Assembly (NCBI RefSeq): GCF_001277175.1
Contig: NZ_CP012257.1
Span: 2,666,001-2,730,000, forward strand
DNA from: Cronobacter universalis NCTC 9529
GTDB taxonomy: Bacteria > Pseudomonadota > Gammaproteobacteria > Enterobacterales > Enterobacteriaceae
DNA: 64,000 nucleotides
Reading direction: 5' to 3'
The number at the start of each line of letters is the position of its first letter. The stretch's first letter is position 1. Of the stretch, positions 1 through 9,000 are shown one piece after another. The notes under the pieces are model-generated. The model was not told the origin of the DNA and did not search any database. It saw only the letters and a program-made list of their open reading frames with translations. The translations under genes were made by a program, and so were the position numbers.

Positions 1-859
1 GCGGATCGCGGATAATCACATCGGAAAAAATACTGGCGTGCAGGTGGCCCTGTTCGCACTGCATGTAAATGCAGCCGGTCTGCTCCACCATGCCGTAATA
101 GTCATAAATGCGCGTCAGCCCGCACACGTCATGCAGCCGGCGGGCGAACTCCTGCGGCGACACCGCTTCGCTGGCGAGCTTTTTCCAGCCGCCGCCGTGG
201 ATCAAAATCCCCTGGCTGAGATCGAGCCGCTGGCCGCGTTGCGAAAGCGCCCGCCAGAAATGCTGCCAGATCATAAAAGTGAAACCGAACAGCAGCACCG
301 GTTTGCCCGCGTGTTTTGTGAGAAACGCCGTAATGCCGTCGATATCAAGATTCATCTCGTCATCGAGCGCGAACGCGCGATCGGCGCCGAAGATCGAAAA
401 CCCCAGAATGCCCGCGCCGCGCGCGGAAAACATAGTGCGATCCTTCAGTACCGACGGCGCATCGATAATCAGCATCGGTAGACGTCCCGCGCCGGTAAAG
501 GCGCTGACGATCTTCACAAGCGTTTTTTGCTGATTGGCCGCCGTTTGCTTATCAAGATAAATGCGCGATACCGCCTGGCCCGTGGTGCCGGAAGAGGTCA
601 TTACCTTCACGGCCTCGTCGGGCGGGATGCTCGCAAGCGTCAGGGTTTTAAACAGCGACACCGGCAGAAACGGCACGTCCTCCGGCGCGTTCAGCGCGGC
701 GACATCCACGCCGAGGCCGTCAAGCATGGCGCGGTACGGCGCGCAGTTCGCGCGGTGATGTTCCGTCAGCCATTGCAGGCGCTGCGTCATCAGCGCGCGC
801 TTTTCATCACGCGCCAGCGAATAAGGGGGTTGCTGTAACCACTGCGCGTAATCAAGCAC
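1..859 (-). CDS. LuxE-like acyl-protein synthetase (partial, 3' end outside window)
   Basis: The reading frame begins with GTG at 859 (GGAGG six bases upstream) and runs off the left edge of the window, so the C-terminus is missing. The product starts MLDYAQWLQQPPYSL and carries the adenylation-type loop SSGTTG and the motif HGGGWKK, both typical of the LuxE acyl-protein synthetase family, which activates a fatty acid as acyl-AMP and takes it onto a protein thiol. The start overlaps the stop of the upstream acyl-AMP ligase (TGA at 852-854), so the two are translationally coupled. Beside an ACP, reductases and sugar enzymes, it probably handles an acyl group destined for a flagellin sugar rather than bioluminescence. 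Substrate is unknown; family assignment is fairly firm. Confidence 0.75.
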   Translation of the reverse strand, partial: MLDYAQWLQQPPYSLARDEKRALMTQRLQWLTEHHRANCAPYRAMLDGLGVDVAALNAPEDVPFLPVSLFKTLTLASIPPDEAVKVMTSSGTTGQAVSRIYLDKQTAANQQKTLVKIVSAFTGAGRLPMLIIDAPSVLKDRTMFSARGAGILGFSIFGADRAFALDDEMNLDIDGITAFLTKHAGKPVLLFGFTFMIWQHFWRALSQRGQRLDLSQGILIHGGGWKKLASEAVSPQEFARRLHDVCGLTRIYDYYGMVEQTGCIYMQCEQGHLHASIFSDVIIRDP

Positions 860-2267
860 TGAGCGCCTCCAGTTGTGCGTAAAGCGTTTTTCCGGCCGCG
901 TTTTTGGGAATCGCTTCCAGGATCACCACGCGAAACGCGCTGTGGTGCAACTGGCAGGTCTGCGCCAGCCAGCTTTTTACCGTTTCGGCCTGGGTTTGAT
1001 CGGTGAGAAACAGCGTAATGCGGTCATCGACACCGCCTGTCGCGCACTCCAGCCCTACAAAGTGGTTTTTCACCAGCTGTTCCAGCTCATCGAGCCCGAC
1101 GCGGTTGCCGAACACTTTCAGGAACCGTTTTTTGCGCCCCACGATGGTATACACGCCGTTGTCGTCGCGACGGGCCAGATCGCCTGTCGCGAGCCGCCCT
1201 TTGAAATCATCGCCGCGCGCCAGACACGCACGTTCCTGCGCGTAACCATGACAGACGTTCGCGCCGTAATAGATAAGCTCGCCAGCCACACCCGTCGCGG
1301 TAATTTCCGCGCCGTTTTCATCTTCAAGCGTAAAGCGCCCGCCCGGAATGGCCACCCCCATCGCGCCCGGCATTGTTGCCGCGTGCTCCGCAGGCAAATA
1401 GCCCATCCGCGAGGTGGCTTCCGACGCGCCATACATCACTACGAAACGCTTGCCCTGCTCCTGCGCCCAGGCGGCGAACGCCTCATGCAGCGCCGCGGAG
1501 AGCTTGCCGCCCGCCTGCGTTAAGGTGCGCAGCGACGGCAGCGTCATGCGCATAAAGCGCAGCTTATTGAGGATTTCGAAGGTATAAGGCACGCCCGCGA
1601 GCGACGTGGCCTGCTGGCTTTTCACAAACGCCCAGAACCCCGGCTGCACCGGGCCGCTGCGGGTCATCAGCAGCGTCGCCCCTTGCGCCAGGTGGGAATG
1701 AATCACCGATAAACCATACACATAGTTCATCGGCAGATAGACCAGCGGACGCTCGTTCGCGTCAATCGCCAGATAGTCGCAGATGCTCGCGCAGTTGCTG
1801 AGGAGATTCTCATAACTCTGGCGCACCAGCTTCGGGCTGCCGGTCGAGCCGGAGGTGGTGATGAGCAGCGCCAGCGCGTCGTCCATCGCCGGCGCCGGCT
1901 CATGGGTCGCGATAAGCTGATAACCGTCGTGGCGCAGCAGCACCTCGCCCGGCCACGCGCGGCCTTCCGGCAGCCAGAGAAAACCAGGCCGCCAGCGCGC
2001 GAACAGCGCATCAGCCAGCGTCTCATCGAGCTGGCCGTCGAGCATCACCGGCACCGCGCGGGCGTTCAGCGCCGCCAGGTAACCGGTGAGCGACGCCGCG
2101 CTGTTTTCGCAAAAGCAGAACATCAGCGAGCGGGCGGGCAGATGCGCGCGCACCTGCGCCACGCGATCGGCCAGCTCGCCATACGAGAGCGTCGCGCCGC
2201 CGTCTTCAGTCAGCGCCACGGCATCGCGCGGCGCCTGTGTCAGTTGCCAGAAAGGCGCATCCGTCAT
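852..2267 (-). CDS. Acyl-AMP ligase (ANL superfamily)
   Basis: A 471-residue adenylate-forming enzyme that should activate a carboxylic acid with ATP and pass it to an ACP or CoA. Visible motifs are the P-loop TTSGSTGSPK (about residues 135-145), the aromatic/AMP motif MYGASEATSRMGY, the TGDLARRDDNG hinge-region motif with GRKKRFLK, and the C-terminal catalytic lysine in PKNAAGKTLYAQ. I chose ATG 2267 because it overlaps the stop of the preceding small ORF (ATGA); the frame extends upstream to 2318 but that part overlaps the small ORF. Its stop overlaps the GTG of the LuxE-like gene. With an ACP in the same operon, loading of a short acyl chain onto that ACP is the likely role; the acid itself cannot be read from sequence. 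Confidence 0.85.
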   Translation of the reverse strand: MTDAPFWQLTQAPRDAVALTEDGGATLSYGELADRVAQVRAHLPARSLMFCFCENSAASLTGYLAALNARAVPVMLDGQLDETLADALFARWRPGFLWLPEGRAWPGEVLLRHDGYQLIATHEPAPAMDDALALLITTSGSTGSPKLVRQSYENLLSNCASICDYLAIDANERPLVYLPMNYVYGLSVIHSHLAQGATLLMTRSGPVQPGFWAFVKSQQATSLAGVPYTFEILNKLRFMRMTLPSLRTLTQAGGKLSAALHEAFAAWAQEQGKRFVVMYGASEATSRMGYLPAEHAATMPGAMGVAIPGGRFTLEDENGAEITATGVAGELIYYGANVCHGYAQERACLARGDDFKGRLATGDLARRDDNGVYTIVGRKKRFLKVFGNRVGLDELEQLVKNHFVGLECATGGVDDRITLFLTDQTQAETVKSWLAQTCQLHHSAFRVVILEAIPKNAAGKTLYAQLEALSA

Positions 2268-2410
2268 AGCACCGCGTCCAGAATCTGTTGTGTGACCTGT
2301 GGCGCGGTCAGGCCGCACTGCTCCAGCATCCAGGCGTATTCGCCCGCCGGGCCGTAGCCCTGAGGAATGAAGAAATTTATCTGAACATTTTTAGCCGCAC
2401 AGCAGTTCAT
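2264..2410 (-). CDS. 48-residue ORF coupled to its neighbours, function unknown
   Basis: Between the FabG-like gene and the acyl-AMP ligase lies an ORF of 48 codons. Its ATG (2410-2408) overlaps the upstream stop (TGA 2409-2407), and its TGA (2266-2264) overlaps the ATG of the ligase, so it fits both sides exactly as real genes in this operon do. The product begins MNCCAAKNVQINFF and contains IPQGYGPAGEYAWML. I recognise no domain. It could be a genuine small protein, or a spacer translated to couple ribosomes to the ligase. Coding potential is supported only by position and overlap. Confidence 0.5.
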   Translation of the reverse strand: MNCCAAKNVQINFFIPQGYGPAGEYAWMLEQCGLTAPQVTQQILDAVL

Positions 2411-3150
2411 CGCATACCACCATCAACCCGTATCGTTTGGCCCGTTACATACGATGAAAGATCCGATACCAGCCAGACGGCGGCGGCGGCTATCTCCTGC
2501 GGCGCGCCGAGGCGGCGCAGATCGGTGCCATTACGTGTCTCTTCGATAACGTAATCCGGCATGGCTGAAAGCATGTCCGTTTCGGTCATGCCCGGCGCGA
2601 TGCAGTTGGCGCGAATCCCCTGCTCGCCCAGCTCCGTGGCGATGGTGCGGGTCAGCGCCACAACGGCCGCTTTGGCCGCGCCATAGGCCGCTTTACCTGA
2701 ATTACCATCCTCGGCAGCGGTCGAAGCGATATTCACAATGCTGCCAAAACGCTGGCGCGTCATCAGCTTTGACACCATCTGAGTCAGGCTGAACAGCGAG
2801 AAAAAATTCACCTCAAACTGTTCTCGCAGCGTCTGCATGGTGGTCATCTGGAACAGCGCGTTCCAGATAACACCTGCGTTGTTAACCAGCGCGTGCAGCG
2901 GACGCTTGTCGCTCATCAGCCGTTTTACCGCGCCTTTCATCGCGTCGTTATCGGTCAGATCAAAGCACAGCGGCCAGATCTCGACCTGGTAACGTTCGGC
3001 AAGCGCCGCCATGTCGGCCAGAAATTCCGGCGTTTCGCTGCGCGCATGGGCGTAAATGCACGCGCCTTCGGCGGCGAAAGCCTCCACCATCGCGCGCCCG
3101 ATACCGCGCGCGCAACCGGTGATAATGACGTTTTTCTCTTTTAACAACAT
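2407..3150 (-). CDS. SDR-family oxidoreductase, FabG-like
   Basis: This 247-residue classical short-chain dehydrogenase/reductase has the nucleotide-binding glycine motif TGCARGIG near residue 12, NNAG near 90, the catalytic serine in IVNIAST, and YGAAK as the active-site Tyr-x-x-x-Lys. FabG enzymes reduce 3-oxoacyl-ACP to (R)-3-hydroxyacyl-ACP. It is the second of two adjacent paralogues in an operon that also encodes an ACP and acyl-activating enzymes, so reduction of an ACP-bound 3-oxoacyl group used to decorate a sugar is the natural reading. A sugar substrate instead cannot be excluded. Confidence 0.8.
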   Translation of the reverse strand: MLLKEKNVIITGCARGIGRAMVEAFAAEGACIYAHARSETPEFLADMAALAERYQVEIWPLCFDLTDNDAMKGAVKRLMSDKRPLHALVNNAGVIWNALFQMTTMQTLREQFEVNFFSLFSLTQMVSKLMTRQRFGSIVNIASTAAEDGNSGKAAYGAAKAAVVALTRTIATELGEQGIRANCIAPGMTETDMLSAMPDYVIEETRNGTDLRRLGAPQEIAAAAVWLVSDLSSYVTGQTIRVDGGMR

Positions 3151-3162
3151 GGGCTTCCCCTT

Positions 3163-3909
3163 TTAATAACCGATCCCGCCGTCGACGCGCAGCACCTGGC
3201 CCGTCACGTAACTCGCCGCGTCAGAGCCGAGCCATACCAGCGTGTCGGCCACTTCATCCGCCCGCCCGGTACGGCGCAGGGCGCTTTGCGCGAGCTTGCT
3301 GTCCACCACGTCGCTTGCGAGGTTTTCGGTCATCGCCGTGGCGATAACGCCCGGCGCCACCGCGTTCACGCGAATGCCCTGCGGCCCCAGCTCAATGGAG
3401 AGCGTTTTGGTCGCCGCCACCATCGCGGCTTTCGAGGCCGCGTAGGCGAGCTGCCCGCTGTTGCCGTCGAGGCCGGAAATGCTCGCGATATTAATGATGC
3501 TGCCGCGTTTATTGCGCAGCATCAGGCGCGTCAGGTACTGGGTGAACACCATCTGTGAAAAGAAGTTGATGGCGAAGGTCTTGTGCAACTGCTCCATGGT
3601 GACCATCGGGAACAGCGCGTCGAGCGTTACGCCCGCAACGTTCACCAGGATATCCACCGGCACTTTCGCTTTCTGAATCGCCATCGCGGCCTGCTTGATG
3701 GACGCGTCGTCCAGCAGATCAAAGCAAATGGGCGTGATGGTCACGCCATATTGCGAAGAAAGTTCAGCGATTTGCGCGCTGAACGCCGCGTCTTCCTGCT
3801 GAACGCAGGCGAAGATATTCGCCCCGTGGCGCGCGTAGGCGACCATCGTGGCGTTGCCGATCCCCTGTAAACAACCGGTGATCACCGCGTTTTTTCCTGC
3901 GAGCAGCAT
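3163..3909 (-). CDS. SDR-family oxidoreductase, FabG-like (paralogue)
   Basis: A 248-residue classical SDR with TGCLQGIG (cofactor loop), NVAG in place of the usual NNAG, the catalytic serine in INIASISG and YAASK. It ends VDGGIGY, like many FabG proteins. I place the start at ATG 3909 because ACGGAGG sits five bases upstream; an in-frame ATG at 3924 lacks a good site. The gene follows the ACP by 16 bases and precedes the second SDR by 12, so all three should be on one transcript. Presence of two related but clearly diverged reductases suggests two different reduction steps or substrates. Confidence 0.8.
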   Translation of the reverse strand: MLLAGKNAVITGCLQGIGNATMVAYARHGANIFACVQQEDAAFSAQIAELSSQYGVTITPICFDLLDDASIKQAAMAIQKAKVPVDILVNVAGVTLDALFPMVTMEQLHKTFAINFFSQMVFTQYLTRLMLRNKRGSIINIASISGLDGNSGQLAYAASKAAMVAATKTLSIELGPQGIRVNAVAPGVIATAMTENLASDVVDSKLAQSALRRTGRADEVADTLVWLGSDAASYVTGQVLRVDGGIGY

Positions 3910-3925
3910 GCTGACCTCCGTCATA

Positions 3926-4165
3926 TCAGGCGATTTCAACGTCGTATTTTTGCAGGATCTCTTTACCTTTCTGCCAGGAAGTAAAGTCAATGATGTCTTC
4001 AGTATCCATCATGATGTCGAAGGTTTCTTCCAGTGCGGCGATCATGGTCATGTGGCCAACGGAATCCCAGGACGGGGTGTCCTGATATTGGTAATCCGCG
4101 AGCGCCTCTTCCGGCACTTCAAAGGTTTCCATAAAAATGGTGTTGTACTTCGCTAAGTTAGTCAT
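3926..4165 (-). CDS. Acyl carrier protein
   Basis: A 79-residue acidic protein with the phosphopantetheine attachment motif: Ser35 in WDSVGHM, followed by helix III residues EETFDIMMDTEDI. It would carry an acyl group as a thioester for the neighbouring ligase, reductases and acyltransferase. Two start codons are possible, ATG 4171 and ATG 4165; the GGAG at about 4174-4177 is better spaced for 4165. It is too divergent from the housekeeping AcpP to be that protein, and its place between a sugar acyltransferase and FabG-like genes marks it as a dedicated carrier. Confidence 0.88.
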   Translation of the reverse strand: MTNLAKYNTIFMETFEVPEEALADYQYQDTPSWDSVGHMTMIAALEETFDIMMDTEDIIDFTSWQKGKEILQKYDVEIA

Positions 4166-4202
4166 GGTCATACTCCAGATAAAAAATGTTCTGTCGCGGC
4201 GC

Positions 4203-4841
4203 TTATTTAAACACCTTGCCTTCGGTATTCTGGCGCATCGCCCTGGCCGGGTTGCCCAGTACGATCGTGGCGTCCGCCACGTCGCTGAAGACTGCCGATC
4301 CCATGCCGACGATAGCGTCATCGCCGATGCGGGTCTGTTCTTTTACGCAACTGTTCATGCCGATAAACACGCGCTCGCCCACCACGCAGTGGCCCGCCAG
4401 CGCTACCATTCCTGATACCACGCTATTTTCCCCTATAACGCAGTCGTGACCGACGCAGGCGCGCGGCAGGATCAGTGCGTTTTTGCCAATCGTCACGCCG
4501 CAGGAAATAAAAACGCCATTGCAGAGGATCGCGCCGGGGCGGATCTCGCTTTGCGACGGAACATCGACATTCGGGTGAATAAGCGTGGCGAGCGGCGCGA
4601 CGCCTGAGAGCTTCTGCGCCAGGCGCTGACGCAGCGCGGGTTCGCCGATAGCGATAGCCACTTCGCACTCCGCCGGGCGCGCGTCGAAACGCACCACCGC
4701 CGCGCCGTAGACCTCCTGCGCGTCGGTCACGTCGTCAATAAAGAAAATCTCGCGCCAGCGCGACGTGCACTGGTTAATGGCGCGCGCCAGCATCAGCACC
4801 TCGCGCCCTAACCCGCCTGCGCCGTAAATACCAAGCTTCAT
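4203..4841 (-). CDS. NeuD/PglD-like sugar acyltransferase
   Basis: A 212-residue two-domain protein. The N-terminus starts MKLGIYGAGGLGREV, the Rossmann-like fold of the NeuD/PglD family that binds the nucleotide-sugar; the C-terminal half has hexapeptide repeats of a left-handed beta-helix with the likely catalytic histidine in ACVGHDCVIG. PglD-type enzymes N-acylate UDP- or dTDP-4-amino-sugars. ATG 4841 overlaps the stop of the aminotransferase (ATGA), so the enzyme is made together with the one that should create its amino acceptor. The donor may be acetyl-CoA or the acyl-ACP of this operon. Confidence 0.83.
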   Translation of the reverse strand: MKLGIYGAGGLGREVLMLARAINQCTSRWREIFFIDDVTDAQEVYGAAVVRFDARPAECEVAIAIGEPALRQRLAQKLSGVAPLATLIHPNVDVPSQSEIRPGAILCNGVFISCGVTIGKNALILPRACVGHDCVIGENSVVSGMVALAGHCVVGERVFIGMNSCVKEQTRIGDDAIVGMGSAVFSDVADATIVLGNPARAMRQNTEGKVFK

Positions 4842-5971
4842 GCCACTTTCTCCGCAAGCCCCAGCGCGGCCTGCGCGCGGATGGCGTCCACCACGCGGCG
4901 CTGATCGTCTTCGGTCAGATCCGGGAAGATAGGCAGACACAGGATGCGCTCGGCGATACCCGTCGCTATCGGCAGGTGTTGCGGCTGCGCCGACGGCAGA
5001 TGGCGATACATCGAGAACGCGCTGATCAGCGGGTAGAAATAGCGGCGCGAGTAAATATTTTCAGCTTTCAGTGCTTCATAGAGCGCGTCGCGGCTTACCG
5101 GGAACGCCTCGTTCACGCGGATCGGGAAGTAAGAATGGTTCCACTCCACATCATCAGGCGCGCTGAAGGTTTCGATGCCAGGGATATCAGCCAGCCACTC
5201 GCAGTAGCGGTCATGAATTGCGGCGCGGTTCGCCAGCGCTTTATCGATATGCCCAAGCTGCACCAGACCAAACGCCGCCTGCACTTCGTTCATTTTGGCG
5301 TTGATGCCCGGCGCCACAACCGTAGTTTCCCCGGCGAAGCCGAAGTTTTTCAGGTAGTCGATGCGCTGTTTCATGCGCGCGTCCGGGCAGATGATCGCCC
5401 CGCCCTCAAACGTGTTGAAAACTTTGGTGGCGTGGAAGCTCAGGATCGACAGATCCCCGCAGTTCAGGATGCTCTGGTGGTTTTTCTTCACGCCGAACGC
5501 ATGCGCGGCGTCATAAATTACCTTCAGGCCCCAGGCGTCGGCGATGGACTGAATTTTGTCGACATCGCACGGCAGGCCGTAGCAGTGGACCGGCAGGATA
5601 GCCGAGGTCGCTGGCGTTATCAGCTGTTCGATTTTGTTCGGGTCGATGTTGCAGGTGACCGGATCGATATCGGCGAAAACCGGCGTCAGGCCGTTCCACA
5701 GCAGCGAATGCGAGGTGGCGACGAACGAATACGGGGTGGTGATCACTTCACCCGTAATGCGCAGCGCCTGAAGCGCGGTCAGTAATGCCAGCGTGCCGTT
5801 GGAAAACAGGCAGAGGTGTTCCACGCCGAGATACTCCGCGAGCCGGGTCTCCAGCTCCTGATGAAACGGGCCGCCGTTGGTCAGGTATTTGTTTTCCCAG
5901 ATCTGCTCAAGATACGGGATAAACTCCTCCAGCGGCGGAAGCAGCGGGCTGGTGACAAAAAGATTTTGCAT
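4838..5971 (-). CDS. vioA: DegT/DnrJ/EryC1 sugar aminotransferase, VioA-like
   Basis: A 377-residue PLP-dependent sugar aminotransferase. The PLP lysine is in SFHATKVFNTFEGG; DAAHAFG gives the cofactor-stacking region. The N-terminus (PLLPPLEEFIPYLEQIW) and TPYSFVATSHSLLWNG closely resemble, from memory, the VioA enzymes that make dTDP-4-amino-4,6-dideoxyglucose (viosamine) from the 4-keto sugar. The keto precursor would come from RmlA/RmlB encoded elsewhere. It is followed by a PglD-like acyltransferase, as expected for N-acylated viosamine. The family is secure; the exact stereochemistry of the product is inferred. Confidence 0.85.
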   Translation of the reverse strand: MQNLFVTSPLLPPLEEFIPYLEQIWENKYLTNGGPFHQELETRLAEYLGVEHLCLFSNGTLALLTALQALRITGEVITTPYSFVATSHSLLWNGLTPVFADIDPVTCNIDPNKIEQLITPATSAILPVHCYGLPCDVDKIQSIADAWGLKVIYDAAHAFGVKKNHQSILNCGDLSILSFHATKVFNTFEGGAIICPDARMKQRIDYLKNFGFAGETTVVAPGINAKMNEVQAAFGLVQLGHIDKALANRAAIHDRYCEWLADIPGIETFSAPDDVEWNHSYFPIRVNEAFPVSRDALYEALKAENIYSRRYFYPLISAFSMYRHLPSAQPQHLPIATGIAERILCLPIFPDLTEDDQRRVVDAIRAQAALGLAEKVA

Positions 5972-6040
5972 AGTACACCTCGGTGTTTTACACCAAACGT
6001 TTCCGGCCCCGGCCGGTATGGGTGATGCCGTCGCGACGCG

Positions 6041-9000
6041 TTATTCCTCAACGAAGAACGAACGCGGCGCCTCTCCGGTACAGTAAATTTTCCACGCTTC
6101 GCGCAGCCCTTTTTCAAAGGTGTCAGCCACCCGGAACCCGTCGGCGTTATCGGTCGGGATGCGGCTGCGCATAGAGAGGCGAATCGCGTTCAGTTCCTCA
6201 AAGCGGCCCTGCCAGGAGAGCGCTTTTTCGATGTAGTCCGCTTTGTCATTCGCCACGAATTCCGGCAATCCATAGCCGTTCATTGTTTCAACTCCCTGAC
6301 GCCCCGCCATAGTTTCGCCGCAGAGCGTGAGCGTAGGAACGCCCATCCACGCGCCGTGGTTGGTGGTGGTGCCGCCGGTATACGGGAAGGCGTCGAGCAA
6401 AATATCGATGTGATGGTGGTATTCGAGATACTCGATAAGCCCGGTGCGCGTTCTGAAAATGAGCTGTTCCGGGCGCGCGCCGAAATGCGTCAGGCGGCGC
6501 GTCATCATGGCTATCATCTCGTCATCGGCCATAAAGCCCATCAGCAGCTTCGCACTGGGTTCGCGCACCAGAATTTGCGCCCAGAGTTCGAGCACCTCAT
6601 CGTTGACCTTTTTCGGACGGTTAAAGCTCGCGAAGGTCAGATGACCGTTACGCAGCGCCGGCAGCGGATTCACATCCGGGCTTTGCGGATGTGGCCCAAA
6701 AATTTTGCGCATCGGCACCCAGATGATCTGCTCGGTAAACTGCTCAGCGAGCCCTGGCGGGCTTGCGAGCGTAGACGACAGCAGACGGTAATCCATTGCC
6801 GGCACGCCGGTGGTGCCGGGGTAGCCAATCCAGGTCATTTGCAGCGGCGCCGGACGCAGCGCGAACATCGGCAGTCGCGTCCAGGTGGTATGGCCGGAGA
6901 GATCGATAAGAATATCCACGCCATCGTCGTTGATCTGGCGCGCCAGTTCGCGATCGCTTAACTGATACACGTCACGCCACAGCACGGCGCCCGCGCGCAG
7001 GTGAGCGGTGACCTCGTCATGCATCGGCGCGGCGTTATAGCCCACCAGCTCAAACTGCGTGCGGTCAAACGACGCCCAGAACGGCAGCAGAAAGTTGCTG
7101 ACCGGGTGCGTGCGCAGATCGCCTGAAACAAACCCCACGCGCAGTTTGCGGTTCGGATCTTTCATATTATTAAGCGGCAGATCGAGCGCGCAGCGTATGG
7201 CGTGGGCGGTAACGCGTTCGCCATATTCGCGGTGCTTCGCCAGAAGTTCCTGCGCGCTGACGCGATTGTCATGGGTCAATACGAACAGCAGACTGGTAAA
7301 GCAGTCAAAATCCTGCGGCGCTATCTCAAGGGATTTCTCCAGGAAGTAACGCGCTTCGTCGAGCTTCTGGTTATCGCTCAGCACCACGCCCATCATCGCC
7401 AGATAGCGCGGGTTGCGCGGCTGGAAGCGAAACGCCTCGCGGGCGCATTTTTCCGCGAGCGTCATATCGCCGCGCGCGTGATAAAGCGTACCGAGCGAGT
7501 TCCAGAATCCGGCGTTTTTCTCATCGAGACGCAGCAGACCTTGCACCACTTTTTTAGCGTTGAAATGGTCGAGCGTTTTTTGCAGCGCGGTCGCCAAATC
7601 GTAGTAGATATCAAGGCTTGAGAAGTAATGGCCCATCAGGCGGCAAAGCGCCTCCAGCGCCTCGTCCCACGCGCCGGTCAGCACGCAGGTGCGTGAGTAG
7701 CAGCGCAGGACATGCATATTCTGCGGGTCCTGCGCCAGCAGCTCGCGGGTATACTCGCGCGCTTCTTTCGCCATCCCTTTGCCAATCAGCCGGTTCGCCT
7801 CTTCATAGACGGCATCCATCTCGACGCTGTCGGTCTGGCTGTCGGCGTCCATATTGGTTTCGCTTTGCAGCAGGCCGCCGCGCCGCTCGCTGACGCTTAA
7901 CAGCAGCAGCGTATTCAGGCACTGTTTCAGCCACGCTACCTTGCCGGTGCGCAAAAACGGCTGAATGGCGTTTTTCCAGGCCAGCGGCGAGCCGTTCAGC
8001 AGGCCGCGAATGCGCAGCGCGGTAAAACTCGCCCACGCCTCGTCATCGGTCTCGCACATGCCGTCGCGCAGCCAGCGCCAGTGCGCGGGCGCGACGGTGA
8101 CCGCCTCGCCCCACAGGTTCAACACGCGCGTTTCTTCGTCGGTCTCAGGCAGCGGCGCAACCGGCGTCAGAATGTCGTTTTCCGCCAGGTTATACGGCCC
8201 CGGTATCGCACTCCAGTGCAGCCCGTCGAGGTTATTGAGAAACAGATCGCGCAGCGATTCCAGCACCAGTTTGCGGGTGTCGTCGGCCGGACGTTCCGGC
8301 AGACGGCAGTTAAAGATCAGCTGGTCAACGCTCAGGCTCATCGGCCAGGCGCCCGCCAGCAGGTCGAGAATTTGCAGCGTCACCGGGTTTTCAGTACGCA
8401 CCGGCACGCCGGACTGTGAAATATGGCCGCTGACCGCTTTCCCGTTAATAGTGAAAACACGGGTGAAGTTGCCCGCCCAGTGCAGCGACTCAAGGATTGC
8501 CAAATCCGGGACGAACGAGGGCTCTGCCGCGCCTGTGGCGCACAGCAGGGTGAAACGCTCGCGGCGGTTGACCGCGAAATCGAGATACTGGCGCGCGCTG
8601 TGGCGATCGCTCTGCCCGGCGATCATGGCGTGGAGCTGCTGGTGGCGCTCGCCATATGACGCGGCAAGCTCGGTCTGCGGGAGCGCATCGCCGATGCAGG
8701 CCAGATCCAGCGCCTGCATCTCGCGGACGAAATCGGTGTAATTGCGGGCTGGCGCGTCGCTGACAGGATAACGCTGCATCAGCGATGCATCGTCCAGCGC
8801 TTCGGCTTCCAGCACCTGGGTTTTCAGCGCGCCGTCCGGCAGCGTCATCGCCAGATACCCGAGCATGGCGCGCGCCGAAGCGAGCTGTTCGTGCTGGCTT
8901 GCGGCGCGCTGGCCGTGAAACGCGAGCGCGTCGCGAAGCGTGGCGTCATCGCGGTTATCCGCAAGCGCCATGTGATACGCAATGATCCCCTGGGCGGAGA

